Assembly (NCBI GenBank): GCA_049997955.1
Contig: JAEBDY010000012.1
Span: 315,507 to 379,506 of the forward strand
Length of the DNA stretch: 64,000 nucleotides
Reading direction: 5' to 3'
From: Umezawaea sp049997955
GTDB lineage: Bacteria; Actinomycetota; Actinomycetes; Mycobacteriales; Pseudonocardiaceae
Positions 17,650 through 26,999 of the stretch are shown here, piece after piece. Under the pieces are notes generated by a model. That model was given only the letters and a program-made list of their open reading frames with translations. It ran no database searches and was not told the DNA's origin. Every line of letters begins with the position of its first letter. Position 1 is the first letter of the stretch. A program made the translations under genes and the position numbers.

Positions 17650-20600
17650 TCAGTTCGTCAGACCGGTCAGCTCGGCCAGCACCTCCGACGCCGTGATCGA
17701 GTCCAGCTCGCCGAAGCTGCCCTTCCCGACCAGGCGGACCCCGCGCACGACCTGCGCCTGCCACTCGTGCGGCGCGCCTACCGCGATCCCCGGCTCCAGC
17801 GCCACCTCGATCGTGCCGCCGCCGGGCAGCGGTCGCGTCATCTCGTGCTCGATCCCCGCGTCCATCGGCGCTCCCCGCTCCCACGCCCCCTTGGTCAACC
17901 CCAGCAGCCTGCCGACCTCCACCTCGACGTCCTCGAACCTCTTCAGGACCCCGGAGGACAACTCCGCCTCGGTGAGCCGGTGCACCGGCCGCCCCAACTG
18001 CGGGAACGGCTGCAGGATCTCGTAATCGGCGAACACCTCCCCCCACGCCGCCACGGCGTCACCCAGGTGCAGCGGATGCGCCACCCCCACCACCGCGTCA
18101 TCGGCCAGGACGAACACCTCATCACGCACGTCCGCGAAGGTGCCGTCCTCGGCCACCCGGAACGAGCACCCGTCCTCGGACACCCACACCAACCGCCGCA
18201 CCAGGTGCCGCACCAACGGATGCCCCGCCAACAACACCCGGAACTGCGCCGCGGGCCACCGGCGCACCAGCACCATCGACCGCTCCAACCTCGCCACCTG
18301 ATCCCCCGCGACCGTCCGCACGTCCTTCTTCAACCGCCCGAACCGCATGTGCTCCGCCGACGCCACACCACCGTCGTCCTTCGCACCCGGCTTCGGCAGA
18401 TCCCTGAGCCGCTTGCCCGACCCGTCCAGCACGAACGGCCTGAGCTGCTCGTCGAACCCCACGGTGAACCGCCGCGACCCGTAATCGACGACGAGCGTGG
18501 ACGCGTCGTCCAAATCAAAGTCCGGCACCAACCGATCACCCAACTCCTCCGCCGTCAGCCCCATCCCGGCGGCGACATCCCTGATCCGCTCCTGCGCCCT
18601 GGTCCTGATCCCGGCGAACTTCACCCGCTGCGCGATGCCGTTCAACCCCGCCAACGCCGCATCGGTACCAATCGCCGCCAGCACGTCGAGCCCCGTCACC
18701 GCCCGCGCGTGCTGCCCCTCACCCGGCCACGCACGGATCAACGGCACCAACCCGCGCACCGCCTCGTCGTCACCCAGCAAACCGAGCGCGGTGAACACCC
18801 AGCCGTCCTTCGAGGGCATCCCGTTCGCGCGCCACACCTCGAACAGCTCCCACGAGAACCGCGCCAGCGACGCCCTGTCACACGTGTTCCGCACGACGTC
18901 CACACCGGCGTAGGCCTTCTCCGGTGAGCACAGCGCCAGCACGGTGAGCAGGTGGCCCGTGGCCTGAAGGGGGAGCACCTGCCGCGTTCCGCGCAGCGAC
19001 ACCCTGGGCAGCACACCCGGATCGGCCCACGCGCCGGGCACGGGGATCGTCTCGGGCAGCAGCAGGAGCGGGTCGATCGACAGCAGCCGGTCGATCGCCT
19101 TCTCCGCCTCGGGACCGTAGTCGGCCGCTGCTTCCCTTGCCTGTTCCGGAATCTGCCGCAACGCCACCTCGGCCGCCGTGCGCGCCGCACCCGCGGGGCC
19201 CACCGCGTCGGGCACCAGGAACCGGGCGGCGTGCGCGGCGTGGCGCTTCAGCCACTTCGCGCTGACGTCGCGCACGGACTTGAGCCGCAGTGGCCACCGC
19301 GCGACGAACCGCGCCGTTTCCAGTGACACCAGGGGGAACAGCAGGTCCTCCATCTCGTCCCTGCGGTTCGGGGCGAGGTGCAGGGCCACCGGCAGCGCGT
19401 CCACCCCGAAGCGCGCCAGGACCGCCTTGCCCATCAGGCCGCTGTACCAGTTCACCTCGGGACGCCACTCCGACACCAGCGGGCGGAGCGCGTCCACCGG
19501 TCCGGCGAAGAACAGCGAGTCCTGCGCGGACGAGTCGAGCGTTCCGGCCCGGTACCGGGAGATCTCCTGGCTCCAGTCCTCGTTGCGGTGGCGGCCGGGG
19601 AAGGTCGCCGCCGCCCACTCCGCCTCCTGGCCGGGCTCCCACTCCACCGCCCGGTGGTCCGGCGCCGTGAGTCCCTCGACCACCAACGGCTCGACGGGCG
19701 TCCTCGGCACCGTCCACGGCGGAGCGACCAGGACGGCGGGCAGCGCGTCGACCGGCGCCTCGTCAAGGCGGGCCCGCTCGGCGCGCACCCCTTCCACGAA
19801 CCGGCGCGCGTTCTCCGGCAGTTCGACCCGATGGGCCAACTCGGGGTAGCGCCTCAGGTGGTTCTCCAACAGCCGCTCGGCGTCCTGGGCCGCGGCGAAC
19901 CGCTCCAACGCCACCACCGGGTACCGGCGGGCCATGTCGAGCACGGTGGGCACCACCTGCCTCTCGCCCAGCCGGGCCAGCAGCAGGTCGAACGCCTCGC
20001 CGGTGGGGAACTCGACCACCGTCTCCAACACCCGCTCGCGGAAGGAGGCCTCCAGGTCCGGTTCGAGGAAGGACACCATCGTGGCGGCGAGGTCGGGTCC
20101 GAGGGCGTCGGCGACGGTGTGCGCCACGTCCCTGTGGCGCAACTTCTTCCTCGGACTTCGCTGCAACTGGGCGACGGAATCGAGCGAGAGCATCAACAGG
20201 ACCCGGCCCTCGTGCACGTCCGTCCGCTCGGCCTCGTCGAACGCCGCGTCGACCCAGTTCCTCCTGGTGGGCACGAGGTACGCCGTGGCCAGCAGGGAAC
20301 GCAGCCCGGCGCGGAGCGGCTCGACGGCGGCCACCGCCGCTTCGTGCTCGTCGTCCGGCGCCGCGGCGAGGAAGGTCCGCACCCGCTCCATGACCACGCG
20401 GCTCGGCCAGTAGCTGTGGTAGCCGTGGCTGGACCAGTAGCCGCCGCGCCCCGGAGGCGGGGTCCACAACTCCCGGCGCCTTCCGGTGCCCGCCTCCCGG
20501 TACGCCTGAACGCCGAAGGCCTCGACCGCCGCTCGTGCGGCGAACGGCAGCCCGTGCTCCAGCACCCACGCGTCGGCCAGCAGCCGGAGGACGTTCCGCG

Positions 20601-20922
20601 TCGACGGGTGCTCCTCCACCAGGGCGGCGACCGCCGCCGCGCCGAGCGGTGTCGCGTCCCCGGCCAGGTGGGCGCGAGCCGCGTCGACCAGCGGCCCCTC
20701 GCTCGCCGGGTCGACGAGCACCTCCTCCAGGTCGGGCATCGACGCCTTCAGCCTGGCCCGCACCTTCCTCGGGGCGTCGGCCTTGATCGCCGGGTCGCGC
20801 CGCACCCGTCCGCCGCGCCGCGGGTGCACGTGCGGCCACCACGCCCCGGGCACGGCGAACACCGGCGCTCGGTCGTTCTCCTGCTCCGCCAACCCCTCGT
20901 AGACGGGTTCCCACCTCTGCAC
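17650..20922 (-). CDS. DUF4132-domain giant protein
   Basis: A 1090-residue cytosolic protein with HEAT-like helical repeats in the N-terminal two thirds and a C-terminal DUF4132 region (about 830-1080), containing SKRLRDLPKPGA-like spacing, the segment RWPAAQFRVLLAGHPLVRHL and LVWVSEDGCSFRVAEDGTF. Relatives (such as E. coli YehI/MolR-type proteins) are poorly understood. They often lie with MoxR ATPases and VWA proteins, but no such partner is nearby here. No catalytic motif is evident. Confidence 0.85.
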   Translation of the reverse strand: MQRWEPVYEGLAEQENDRAPVFAVPGAWWPHVHPRRGGRVRRDPAIKADAPRKVRARLKASMPDLEEVLVDPASEGPLVDAARAHLAGDATPLGAAAVAALVEEHPSTRNVLRLLADAWVLEHGLPFAARAAVEAFGVQAYREAGTGRRRELWTPPPGRGGYWSSHGYHSYWPSRVVMERVRTFLAAAPDDEHEAAVAAVEPLRAGLRSLLATAYLVPTRRNWVDAAFDEAERTDVHEGRVLLMLSLDSVAQLQRSPRKKLRHRDVAHTVADALGPDLAATMVSFLEPDLEASFRERVLETVVEFPTGEAFDLLLARLGERQVVPTVLDMARRYPVVALERFAAAQDAERLLENHLRRYPELAHRVELPENARRFVEGVRAERARLDEAPVDALPAVLVAPPWTVPRTPVEPLVVEGLTAPDHRAVEWEPGQEAEWAAATFPGRHRNEDWSQEISRYRAGTLDSSAQDSLFFAGPVDALRPLVSEWRPEVNWYSGLMGKAVLARFGVDALPVALHLAPNRRDEMEDLLFPLVSLETARFVARWPLRLKSVRDVSAKWLKRHAAHAARFLVPDAVGPAGAARTAAEVALRQIPEQAREAAADYGPEAEKAIDRLLSIDPLLLLPETIPVPGAWADPGVLPRVSLRGTRQVLPLQATGHLLTVLALCSPEKAYAGVDVVRNTCDRASLARFSWELFEVWRANGMPSKDGWVFTALGLLGDDEAVRGLVPLIRAWPGEGQHARAVTGLDVLAAIGTDAALAGLNGIAQRVKFAGIRTRAQERIRDVAAGMGLTAEELGDRLVPDFDLDDASTLVVDYGSRRFTVGFDEQLRPFVLDGSGKRLRDLPKPGAKDDGGVASAEHMRFGRLKKDVRTVAGDQVARLERSMVLVRRWPAAQFRVLLAGHPLVRHLVRRLVWVSEDGCSFRVAEDGTFADVRDEVFVLADDAVVGVAHPLHLGDAVAAWGEVFADYEILQPFPQLGRPVHRLTEAELSSGVLKRFEDVEVEVGRLLGLTKGAWERGAPMDAGIEHEMTRPLPGGGTIEVALEPGIAVGAPHEWQAQVVRGVRLVGKGSFGELDSITASEVLAELTGLTN

Positions 20923-20958
20923 GCCGCTCTCCCCGTCCTGTCCGGATGCGGCGGAACC

Positions 20959-22095
20959 CTACCGACGGGGTCCGACAGTTCCGCGGGACGCGAATCGGAA
21001 GCGTTCGAACCGGAACGCGGCCAGCGCCTCGTCCTGGTTCTCCCCCAACACCTCCGCGGCCACCAGGTCGCCCGCGTGCACGCTCAGCGTCGCGCCGCTG
21101 TGCGAGACGGCGAAGTGGAATCCGGGCACCTCGACCGCCCGGCCCAGCACCGGGAGCCCGTCGCCGGGGATGGGGCGTTCGCCCACCCGAACGCTTTCCA
21201 CGGTCGCGTCGCGGAGTCCGGGGTAGAGCGCGCACCCCGCGTCGAACACCTCGTCGACCGCCGACGGGTCCACGCTGATCTCGCCGTCGTCGGACACGTG
21301 CACCGCGCCGTCGCCGTCGTGGGTGTGCAGCAGCAGCCGCCCGGCGCCGTCAGGACGCAGGTGGACGCGCGGCGCGTGGACGACGCGGGACACCCACACC
21401 GCGACGGGCGAGGTGTACACGAGCACGCCGCGGGTGTTGCGCATGGGCAGCGGAAGACCGACCAGCGCGGCGATCTCGGCGGCCCGCGGCCCCGCGCAGT
21501 TCACGACCGCGTCCGCGGCGAGCCTGCGCCCCGACGCGAGCCGCACGGTGCTCACGACGCCCCAGGTCGACTCCAGGGCGGTGACGCCGTCGCCGCGCAC
21601 CACCTCGGCACCGCGGGAGGCCGACGCGGAGAGGAGGTGGCCGACCAACCGCGTCGGCTCGATCCAGCCCTCGCGCGGGAAGTAGGCGATCCCGTCCTCG
21701 GGCAGCGCGGCCGGGTCCACGTCGGGTTCGAGGCGCAGCACCTCCGCGCGGTCGAGCCACCGCGCCTCGTACCCGTAGTCCTGCACGCCCGCGACCTTCG
21801 CGCGCAACTCCTCCCGGCCCGTCTCGTCGGCGGCCCATTCCAGGTTGCCGCCCTCGTGGTACCAGTCGCCGTGGGACGCCAGCCGCCGGTGGGCTTCCAT
21901 GCTCGCGACGCTGAGGTCGTGGTACGCCCTGGGTTGCTTGCCGCAGGAGTTGGTCCAGGAGAACGTCGCACCGGACGTCCCGCCCGCGGGCGCGCCCGCG
22001 TCCACCACGGTGACGCGGGCTCCCCGCCTGGTCAGCGACGCGGCCACCGCCGCTCCGTAGACACCCGCTCCGATGACGACCACGTGCTCGACCAT
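20959..22095 (-). CDS. FAD-dependent oxidoreductase, DadA/GlyOx family
   Basis: A 378-residue flavoprotein of the D-amino-acid dehydrogenase/glycine-oxidase type. The dinucleotide-binding motif VVIGAGVYGAAVAASL opens the protein, followed by the second strand VTVVDAG. The end has the conserved FAD-contact segment GDGLPVLGRAVEVPGFHFAV and SHSGATLSVHAG. It would oxidise an amino acid or similar amine in the cytosol. The gene is alone between the DUF4132 gene and a two-component operon, all on the minus strand. Confidence 0.87.
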   Translation of the reverse strand: MVEHVVVIGAGVYGAAVAASLTRRGARVTVVDAGAPAGGTSGATFSWTNSCGKQPRAYHDLSVASMEAHRRLASHGDWYHEGGNLEWAADETGREELRAKVAGVQDYGYEARWLDRAEVLRLEPDVDPAALPEDGIAYFPREGWIEPTRLVGHLLSASASRGAEVVRGDGVTALESTWGVVSTVRLASGRRLAADAVVNCAGPRAAEIAALVGLPLPMRNTRGVLVYTSPVAVWVSRVVHAPRVHLRPDGAGRLLLHTHDGDGAVHVSDDGEISVDPSAVDEVFDAGCALYPGLRDATVESVRVGERPIPGDGLPVLGRAVEVPGFHFAVSHSGATLSVHAGDLVAAEVLGENQDEALAAFRFERFRFASRGTVGPRR

Positions 22096-22230
22096 GGGGG
22101 AGTCCCTCCGCTCGTTGACCCAGTCAACCGCATGAAGTCGTTGCGGGGAAAGGACTTGACCGGTCCGCGGTGGGCGGGTTCCGGTCGAGCGCCGCGTCCA
22201 CCGGCCTGTCCTCGGGGATGGCGGTGGCGG

Positions 22231-22908
22231 TCACGCGTCCGGAACGGTGAGGCCGATCCGGTAGGCCAGCACGACGGCCTGGACGCGGTCGCGCAGGTCG
22301 AGCTTGGCGAAGATGCGCGACACGTAGGTCTTCACGGTCTCCTTGCCGAGGAAGAGGGCCTCCGCGATCTCGGCGTTCGACAACCCGGCGGCGATCAGCC
22401 GCAACACCTCGACCTCCCGCGCGGTCAGGTCCGCCAGCGCCTCCTCGATCCGCCGCACCGCACCGCCGTCGTGGCGGATCCGCTCGCCGAACCGACCGAT
22501 CAGCGCGCGGGTGACCTCGGGCGCCAGCAGCGCGTTGCCCGCGGCGATCGTGCGCACCGCCGCGATCATCTCGGCGGGCGGGGTGTCCTTGAGCAGGAAC
22601 CCGCTGGCTCCCGCGCGCAGCGCCTCGAAGACGTACTCGTCGAGGTTGAACGTCGTCACCACGAGCACCTTGACGCGGTCGACAGCGTCCGGCCCGGCGA
22701 TCCGCCGCGTCGCCTCGATGCCGTCGAGCTTGGGCATCCTGATGTCCATGACGACGACGTCCGGACGCAGCAGCCGCGCCTGGCGCACCGCCTCGACACC
22801 GTCCGCGGCCTCGCCGACGACGTCGAGGTCGCTCTGCGCGGACAGGATGGTGACGTACCCGGCGCGCATCATCGCCTGGTCGTCGCACACCAGCACCTTC
22901 GTGGTCAC
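22231..22908 (-). CDS. NarL-family response regulator
   Basis: A 225-residue response regulator. The receiver domain has the acidic pair D9/D10 and phospho-acceptor D55 (VVVMDIRMP). The C-terminal LuxR-type HTH (LTAREVEVLRLIAAGLSNAE, then TVKTYVSRIFAKLDLRDR) binds DNA. It starts inside the stop codon of the upstream histidine kinase gene, so both are made together. Target genes are unknown; the neighbouring glycosyltransferase or oxidoreductase are possible candidates. Confidence 0.93.
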   Translation of the reverse strand: MTTKVLVCDDQAMMRAGYVTILSAQSDLDVVGEAADGVEAVRQARLLRPDVVVMDIRMPKLDGIEATRRIAGPDAVDRVKVLVVTTFNLDEYVFEALRAGASGFLLKDTPPAEMIAAVRTIAAGNALLAPEVTRALIGRFGERIRHDGGAVRRIEEALADLTAREVEVLRLIAAGLSNAEIAEALFLGKETVKTYVSRIFAKLDLRDRVQAVVLAYRIGLTVPDA

Positions 22909-24098
22909 GCGGTCTCCGGTCGGATCGGCAGCCTCGCGCGCAGGACGAAACCGCCGTCGTCGCGCTGCCGCGTGGTCAGTTCCCCACCAGCCAACGACAC
23001 CCGCCGGTGCAACCCGGCGAGGCCGCGGCCGGACGTGCTCCGGCCGGTCGTCGCACCGGCGCCGTCGGTCGTCACCTCGACCGTCACCTCCGCGGGCACG
23101 GTGTGCGACACGCGGACCACGGTCCGCCGGCCGGGCGCGTGCTTCAGCGCGTTGGTGAGCGCCTCCTGCACGACCCGGTACGCCGCCAGTTCGGCGATTC
23201 CGTCGATCGCGTGCGGCACGCCGTCCTCGACGACGTCGACGGGTTGGCCGACGAGCCTGGTCCGCTCCACGAGATCGCCGAACAGTTCCGCCGTCGGCGC
23301 TCGCGGGGCCGGTTCGGCGTCGTGCCGGGGGGTGAGCACGCCCAGCAGTTCGCGCAGGTCCGCCAACGCGCGCCGCCCGATGGTGCCGACGGCCGACATC
23401 CCCGCCTCGATCTTCGGCCGGTCCTCCGGCGGGACGTACAGCGTGGCGTCGGCCTGCATCACCATCGCCGTCACGTGGTGGGTCACCACGTCGTGCAGTT
23501 CCCGCGCGATGCGCTCACGTTCCTCCCGCATGGCCGCCTCCAGGTCGCGCCGCTGCTGCCGCTCCTGGTCGTGGAATCGGGTGCGCGCCCAGGAGCCCAT
23601 GAGCCAGCAGCCAACGGGGAGCGGGAGGAAGTCGAGGTGTTCGGTGAAGGGGAACGGGGACCCGAGCGCGACCAGGCACACGGCGGTGGCCACGTAGCCC
23701 GCCACCCACGCCGCCGCCGTCGCGTACCGGTGCCGCGCCTGGTGCGTGCCCGCGCTGTACAGGGCCACGTACAGCGCGATCGACGCGAACGAGGGCGGGT
23801 AGCTGAGGCACTGGTAGGCGAAGAAGGCCGACGACACCAGCGCCAGGCACAGCGCGGGCGTGCGGGTGCGCAGGGCGAGGGGCAGGCTCTGGGCCAGCAC
23901 CAGCAGCACCGCGAGCAGGTCGACCGGGCGCTGCGGGGCAGGCCAGTCGAGACTGGTGCCCTTGCCCGCCAGGCCGGGGGTGAACGACAGCGCGGCGACC
24001 ACGGCGGCCAGGAGGGCGTCCCGAGTGCCGGGTGGCAGCGCCTTGGCGTTGTCGACCAATCGGCGCGGGAACGAGACGGGCGATCCCGAGCTGCGCAT
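22905..24098 (-). CDS. Sensor histidine kinase (HisKA_3, NarL-type partner)
   Basis: A 397-residue membrane kinase. Four to six N-terminal hydrophobic segments (about 25-180) are followed by a short coiled coil (RFHDQERQQRRDLEAAMREE), the phospho-acceptor box RELHDVVTHHVTAMV with its His, and a HATPase_c domain (VVQEALTNALKHAPG, then GRGLAGLHRRVSLAGG). It autophosphorylates in response to an unknown envelope signal and passes phosphate to the regulator encoded next, with a 4-base overlap. I chose ATG 24098 (MRSSGSPVSF). Confidence 0.92.
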   Translation of the reverse strand: MRSSGSPVSFPRRLVDNAKALPPGTRDALLAAVVAALSFTPGLAGKGTSLDWPAPQRPVDLLAVLLVLAQSLPLALRTRTPALCLALVSSAFFAYQCLSYPPSFASIALYVALYSAGTHQARHRYATAAAWVAGYVATAVCLVALGSPFPFTEHLDFLPLPVGCWLMGSWARTRFHDQERQQRRDLEAAMREERERIARELHDVVTHHVTAMVMQADATLYVPPEDRPKIEAGMSAVGTIGRRALADLRELLGVLTPRHDAEPAPRAPTAELFGDLVERTRLVGQPVDVVEDGVPHAIDGIAELAAYRVVQEALTNALKHAPGRRTVVRVSHTVPAEVTVEVTTDGAGATTGRSTSGRGLAGLHRRVSLAGGELTTRQRDDGGFVLRARLPIRPETA

Positions 24099-24297
24099 GA
24101 CCTGAGTATAGGAGCGGCACCGCTCGCGGCCGGACCCGCGGTACGACCAGGACCGGTCGATGGGAGCGCTCCCGCGCGCGGACGCCGACCACGCCGCGCG
24201 GTTCCCCGACCCGTGGCGGTCGTGGGCCGAGACCGTGTTCGGGCCGCCGGATCCCGCGTACCACCGCGTACGCGTCGTCGAGCCGGACCGCTCGCGG
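24099..24297. other. Intergenic upstream of the kinase
   Basis: About 200 bases with no convincing gene. It should carry the promoter of the kinase/regulator operon. A plus-strand frame from 24160 stays open but only as the complement of the small gene that follows. Confidence 0.4.
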
Positions 24298-24534
24298 TCA
24301 GGTGGTTTCCTCCGATCGCCGGTGCTCCCGGTCGTCCGGGTCCTCGGGCTGCGAGCCCTGTTCACCCTCGGGGACGGGCAGCAGGGCGTTGCCGCGGTCC
24401 TCGGACTCCTGCAACACGGCCTGGGCCTGCGCCTCGGGGTCCGCGCTCCCGCCCGCGGCCTCCTCTTCGGGGAGCAGGTGGGCTCGCTTGGCCACTTCGT
24501 CCTCACGGGGGCTCATGCCGTCGGAGTCTGCCAC
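24298..24534 (-). CDS. Small acidic hypothetical protein
   Basis: A 78-residue, strongly charged, Gln/Glu-rich protein (AKRAHLLPEEEAAGGSADPE; ends REHRRSEETT) with no membrane segment, predicted to be largely disordered. No family recognised. It follows the glycosyltransferase gene by about 30 bases on the same strand and may be its operon partner. Confidence 0.5.
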   Translation of the reverse strand: MADSDGMSPREDEVAKRAHLLPEEEAAGGSADPEAQAQAVLQESEDRGNALLPVPEGEQGSQPEDPDDREHRRSEETT

Positions 24535-24564
24535 CGGTCGGCGGCGCGAGCAGGTCGGCGGGAG

Positions 24565-25539
24565 TCAGGCGTAGTCCGGCAGCCGCCGGGCGACCTCGTC
24601 CGGCGACGGCATGCGCGCGACCTCCTCGGCGACCGTGCGAGCCGCGTCGCGGTGTTCCGGGCGCCCCAACAGGGTCAGGACGTGGTCCGCGACGGCGTCC
24701 GCGGTCACCTCGGTCGGGAGCAGGCCGAGGCCCGCGCCCGCCGAGACGACGGCGTCGGTGTTCGCGAACTGGTCGGCCCCCTGCGGCAGGAACAGCTGCG
24801 GGGCGCCCACGGCGAGCGCGCCGAGGGTCGTGCCGCTGCCGCCGTGGTGCACGACCACGTCGACGTGCGGCAGCAGGTCCGCCTGCGGGACCCAGGTCTC
24901 CACGGTCACGTCGTCCGGCAGGTCGCCGAGTTCCTCCGGTCGCACCCGGCCCGCGGCGACGACGACGCGAACGCCGAGCGTCGCCAGTCCCCGGACGGCC
25001 GTGGTCAACAGCTCCGCGGTGCCGAACGCGGTGCCGAGCGTCAGGTAGACCAGTGGTCGCGAACCGCGGGGAGCGGTCCACGATCCGGGCGTGGAGTACG
25101 CCACCGGACGCAGCGCGATCCGGTCGGCGGTGGCGAGGAAGTCCGCGTCCTGCAAGGACGGCGGGCAGATGTCGACGTGCGGGCGGCCGGGGGCGGGCGC
25201 TTCGAGGCCGATGTCCGCGGGGAACATCCGGCCGAAACCGTGCCAGACACCCGGAATCCCGGCGTGGTCCGCGGCCGCGGCCACACCCGGCAGTCCCCAT
25301 TCGTGCACGACCAGGTCCGGCTTCACCCGTGCCAGCTCGGGTTCGAGGTCCTCGGCGTAGATCTCGTAGAACGAGTCCGCGGGCCGGAACGGGCGCAACC
25401 CGTTCGCCGCCAACGGTTCGTGCACCGCGTCCCCGGCGGCGAAGTGGACCTCGTGCCCGGCGTTCCGCGCGGCGACGGCGAGGGGGATCAGCGGGTAGGT
25501 GTGGCCGACGGACGCCAGGCTGGCGAAGAGGACGCGCAT
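24565..25539 (-). CDS. GT1-family glycosyltransferase (macrolide/UGT-like)
   Basis: A 324-residue GT-B glycosyltransferase, somewhat shorter than the usual 380-420. The N terminus MRVLFASLASVGHTYPLIPL is the acceptor-domain start with the catalytic-type His of this family. The C-terminal donor site reads HVDVVVHHGGSGTTLGALAV, the usual nucleotide-sugar motif, followed by PQLFLPQGADQFANTDAV. It resembles enzymes that glycosylate macrolides and other natural products or xenobiotics. It lies 15 bases after an HxlR regulator gene and is probably controlled by it. Confidence 0.9.
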   Translation of the reverse strand: MRVLFASLASVGHTYPLIPLAVAARNAGHEVHFAAGDAVHEPLAANGLRPFRPADSFYEIYAEDLEPELARVKPDLVVHEWGLPGVAAAADHAGIPGVWHGFGRMFPADIGLEAPAPGRPHVDICPPSLQDADFLATADRIALRPVAYSTPGSWTAPRGSRPLVYLTLGTAFGTAELLTTAVRGLATLGVRVVVAAGRVRPEELGDLPDDVTVETWVPQADLLPHVDVVVHHGGSGTTLGALAVGAPQLFLPQGADQFANTDAVVSAGAGLGLLPTEVTADAVADHVLTLLGRPEHRDAARTVAEEVARMPSPDEVARRLPDYA

Positions 25540-25554
25540 GCGAGCGAGCCTAGA

Positions 25555-25989
25555 TCAGGTGGTCTCGAAGCCGTGGTGCTCGCTGGTGATCGGCCGCCCG
25601 GTCTTCTCGTCCACGACGACCGGGCGCACGGTCCGGCCCGTGTCGCGGTCCACCAGGCGTGCCGAAGGCCGCTCGGGGCCGAAGTGCCGGTGGCCCCACG
25701 CGGCCATCGCTGCCAGCACCGGCAGGAAGTCGCGGCCGCTGTCGGTGAGCACGTACTCGTGGCGGGTCGGACCGGTGGCGCGCAGGTCGAGCAGACCGGA
25801 CGCCACCAACCCCTTGAGGCGGCGGCTGAGCGAGCCGGGGGAGATCTCCAGGTGCTCCTGGAGGTCGGCGAAGCGGGTGATGCCCGCGGAGACGTCGCGC
25901 AGGATCAGCACGCTCCACCACTCGCCGACGTGCTCCAGACCGCGGGCGATCGGACAGGACGCGTTCGCGAAGCTGACGTGGTGGACCAC
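25555..25989 (-). CDS. HxlR-family transcriptional regulator
   Basis: A 144-residue winged-helix protein. The HxlR hallmark CPIARGLEHVGEWWSVLILR with a leading Cys (possible redox or thiol sensor) is followed by the recognition region TRFADLQEHLEISPGSLSRR and the wing YVLTDSGRDFLPVL. It reads in an operon with the glycosyltransferase and opposite a PaaI-type thioesterase, with a palindrome in between. Confidence 0.9.
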   Translation of the reverse strand: MVHHVSFANASCPIARGLEHVGEWWSVLILRDVSAGITRFADLQEHLEISPGSLSRRLKGLVASGLLDLRATGPTRHEYVLTDSGRDFLPVLAAMAAWGHRHFGPERPSARLVDRDTGRTVRPVVVDEKTGRPITSEHHGFETT

Positions 25990-26033
25990 CGAACGCCTCC
26001 TTGGCCGACGAGCCGGGGGTTTACCGGCGAGTA

Positions 26034-26047
26034 ACTATCATGATAGT
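26034..26047. promoter_or_regulatory. HxlR operator palindrome
   Basis: Perfect palindrome ACTATCATGATAGT in an AT-rich patch between divergent hxlR-type and thioesterase genes. This TATCATGATA-like form is typical of HxlR-family operators. Confidence 0.7.
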
Positions 26048-26074
26048 AGTTAGGGCGACCGACAGGAGCCCTTC

Positions 26075-26530
26075 ATGACCACCGTTGACCTTTCCACGCT
26101 GTCCGGCCTCGACGTCATGCGCCTCGCGCAGGCGAACCAGGACGGCGACGCCCCGCACATCGGCCGCCTGCTGGGGATGAGCTTCGACGAGGTCGAGAAG
26201 GGACGGGTCGTCATGTCGCTGTCGACCCGCCCCGACTTCACGAACCCGCTCGGCATGGTGCACGGCGGCATCGCCGCCACGCTGCTCGACTCGGTGATGG
26301 GCTGCGCCGTGCACTCCACGCTCGCCCCCGGCGTCGGGTACACCACGCTCGAACTGAAGGTGAACTACATCCGGGCCGCACGCACCGACGGCCAGCGGCT
26401 CGTGGGCGAGGGGACCGTCGTGCACGCCGGGCGGCGCACCGCCACGGCCGAGGGCCGGATCGTGGACGAGCGCGGCGCGCTGGTCGCCCACGCCACCACG
26501 ACCTGTCTGATCTTCTCCGCGCAGTCCTAG
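26075..26530 (+). CDS. PaaI-family hot-dog thioesterase
   Basis: A 151-residue hot-dog-fold thioesterase. The active-site helix segment NPLGMVHGGIAATLLDSVMG, with the HGG motif and downstream Asp, is clear, and the core strands TTLELKVNYIRAA and GTVVHAGRRTATAEGRI fit. It hydrolyses acyl- or aryl-CoA thioesters in the cytosol. It is divergent from the HxlR regulator, which likely controls it. Confidence 0.9.
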   Translation: MTTVDLSTLSGLDVMRLAQANQDGDAPHIGRLLGMSFDEVEKGRVVMSLSTRPDFTNPLGMVHGGIAATLLDSVMGCAVHSTLAPGVGYTTLELKVNYIRAARTDGQRLVGEGTVVHAGRRTATAEGRIVDERGALVAHATTTCLIFSAQS

Positions 26531-26699
26531 GGATTTCTCGGTCGTCGCGGACTTTGTCAAGTCGCCTCTATTGCTTCAGTGTGGACCAAAAGAAGGCCGG
26601 ACTCCGGTATGCGGCAGGACCGGACAGCGGCAGCGTTCGGCGAATCGCTGGGTACTGTCGATCCCGCGATGTCCGGGGGTCTGCTGAGGGGGCCGGTCG
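26531..26699. other. Intergenic with short dispersed motif
   Basis: No gene. It contains GCTTCAGTGTGGAC (26573-26586) followed by an A-rich tract, which recurs in the same orientation inside the mobile-element island at 44767-44780; possibly the scar or end of an insertion sequence. Confidence 0.35.
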
Positions 26700-26987
26700 A
26701 TGGAGTTCGAGTTCGGTGGTGAGCTGTGGTTCTGGAGAGGGCCCGCGCCGTGGTACTTCATCACCGTGCCGGAGGAGGAGTGCGTCGTCCTGCAGGCCGA
26801 GTCGACGGCCGTGAGCTACGGCTGGGGCATGATCCCCGTCGCGGTCACGATCGGCGACAGCGAGTGGAGGACGTCGCTGTTCCCGAAGGACGGCCGCTAC
26901 GTGGTGCCCGTGAAGGCGGCGGTGCGCCGGGCCGAGGGGCTGGAGGCGGGTGACAGCCCCACGGTGCGCTTGACGATCCGCACGTGA
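26700..26987 (+). CDS. DUF1905 family protein
   Basis: A 95-residue protein matching the small beta-rich DUF1905 family: opening FGGELWFWRGPAPWYFITVP, middle GWGMIPVAVTIGDSEWRTSL, closing KAAVRRAEGLEAGD. The function of the family is unknown; it often accompanies YdeI/OmpD-type proteins. It ends 12 bases from the stop of the convergent kinase gene. Confidence 0.85.
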   Translation: MEFEFGGELWFWRGPAPWYFITVPEEECVVLQAESTAVSYGWGMIPVAVTIGDSEWRTSLFPKDGRYVVPVKAAVRRAEGLEAGDSPTVRLTIRT

Positions 26988-26999
26988 CCCCCGAGGTCG

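Noticed and set aside
19378..23697. Open plus-strand frame of more than 1400 codons opposite the DUF4132, FAD oxidoreductase and two-component genes
   Set aside because: It crosses several well-supported genes, is Arg/Pro/Gly-rich low-complexity sequence and has no domain. It is the mirror of codon bias in high-GC genes.
24160..24297. Plus-strand frame upstream of the kinase gene
   Set aside because: No RBS; it continues as the complement of the small acidic gene and shows no family likeness.
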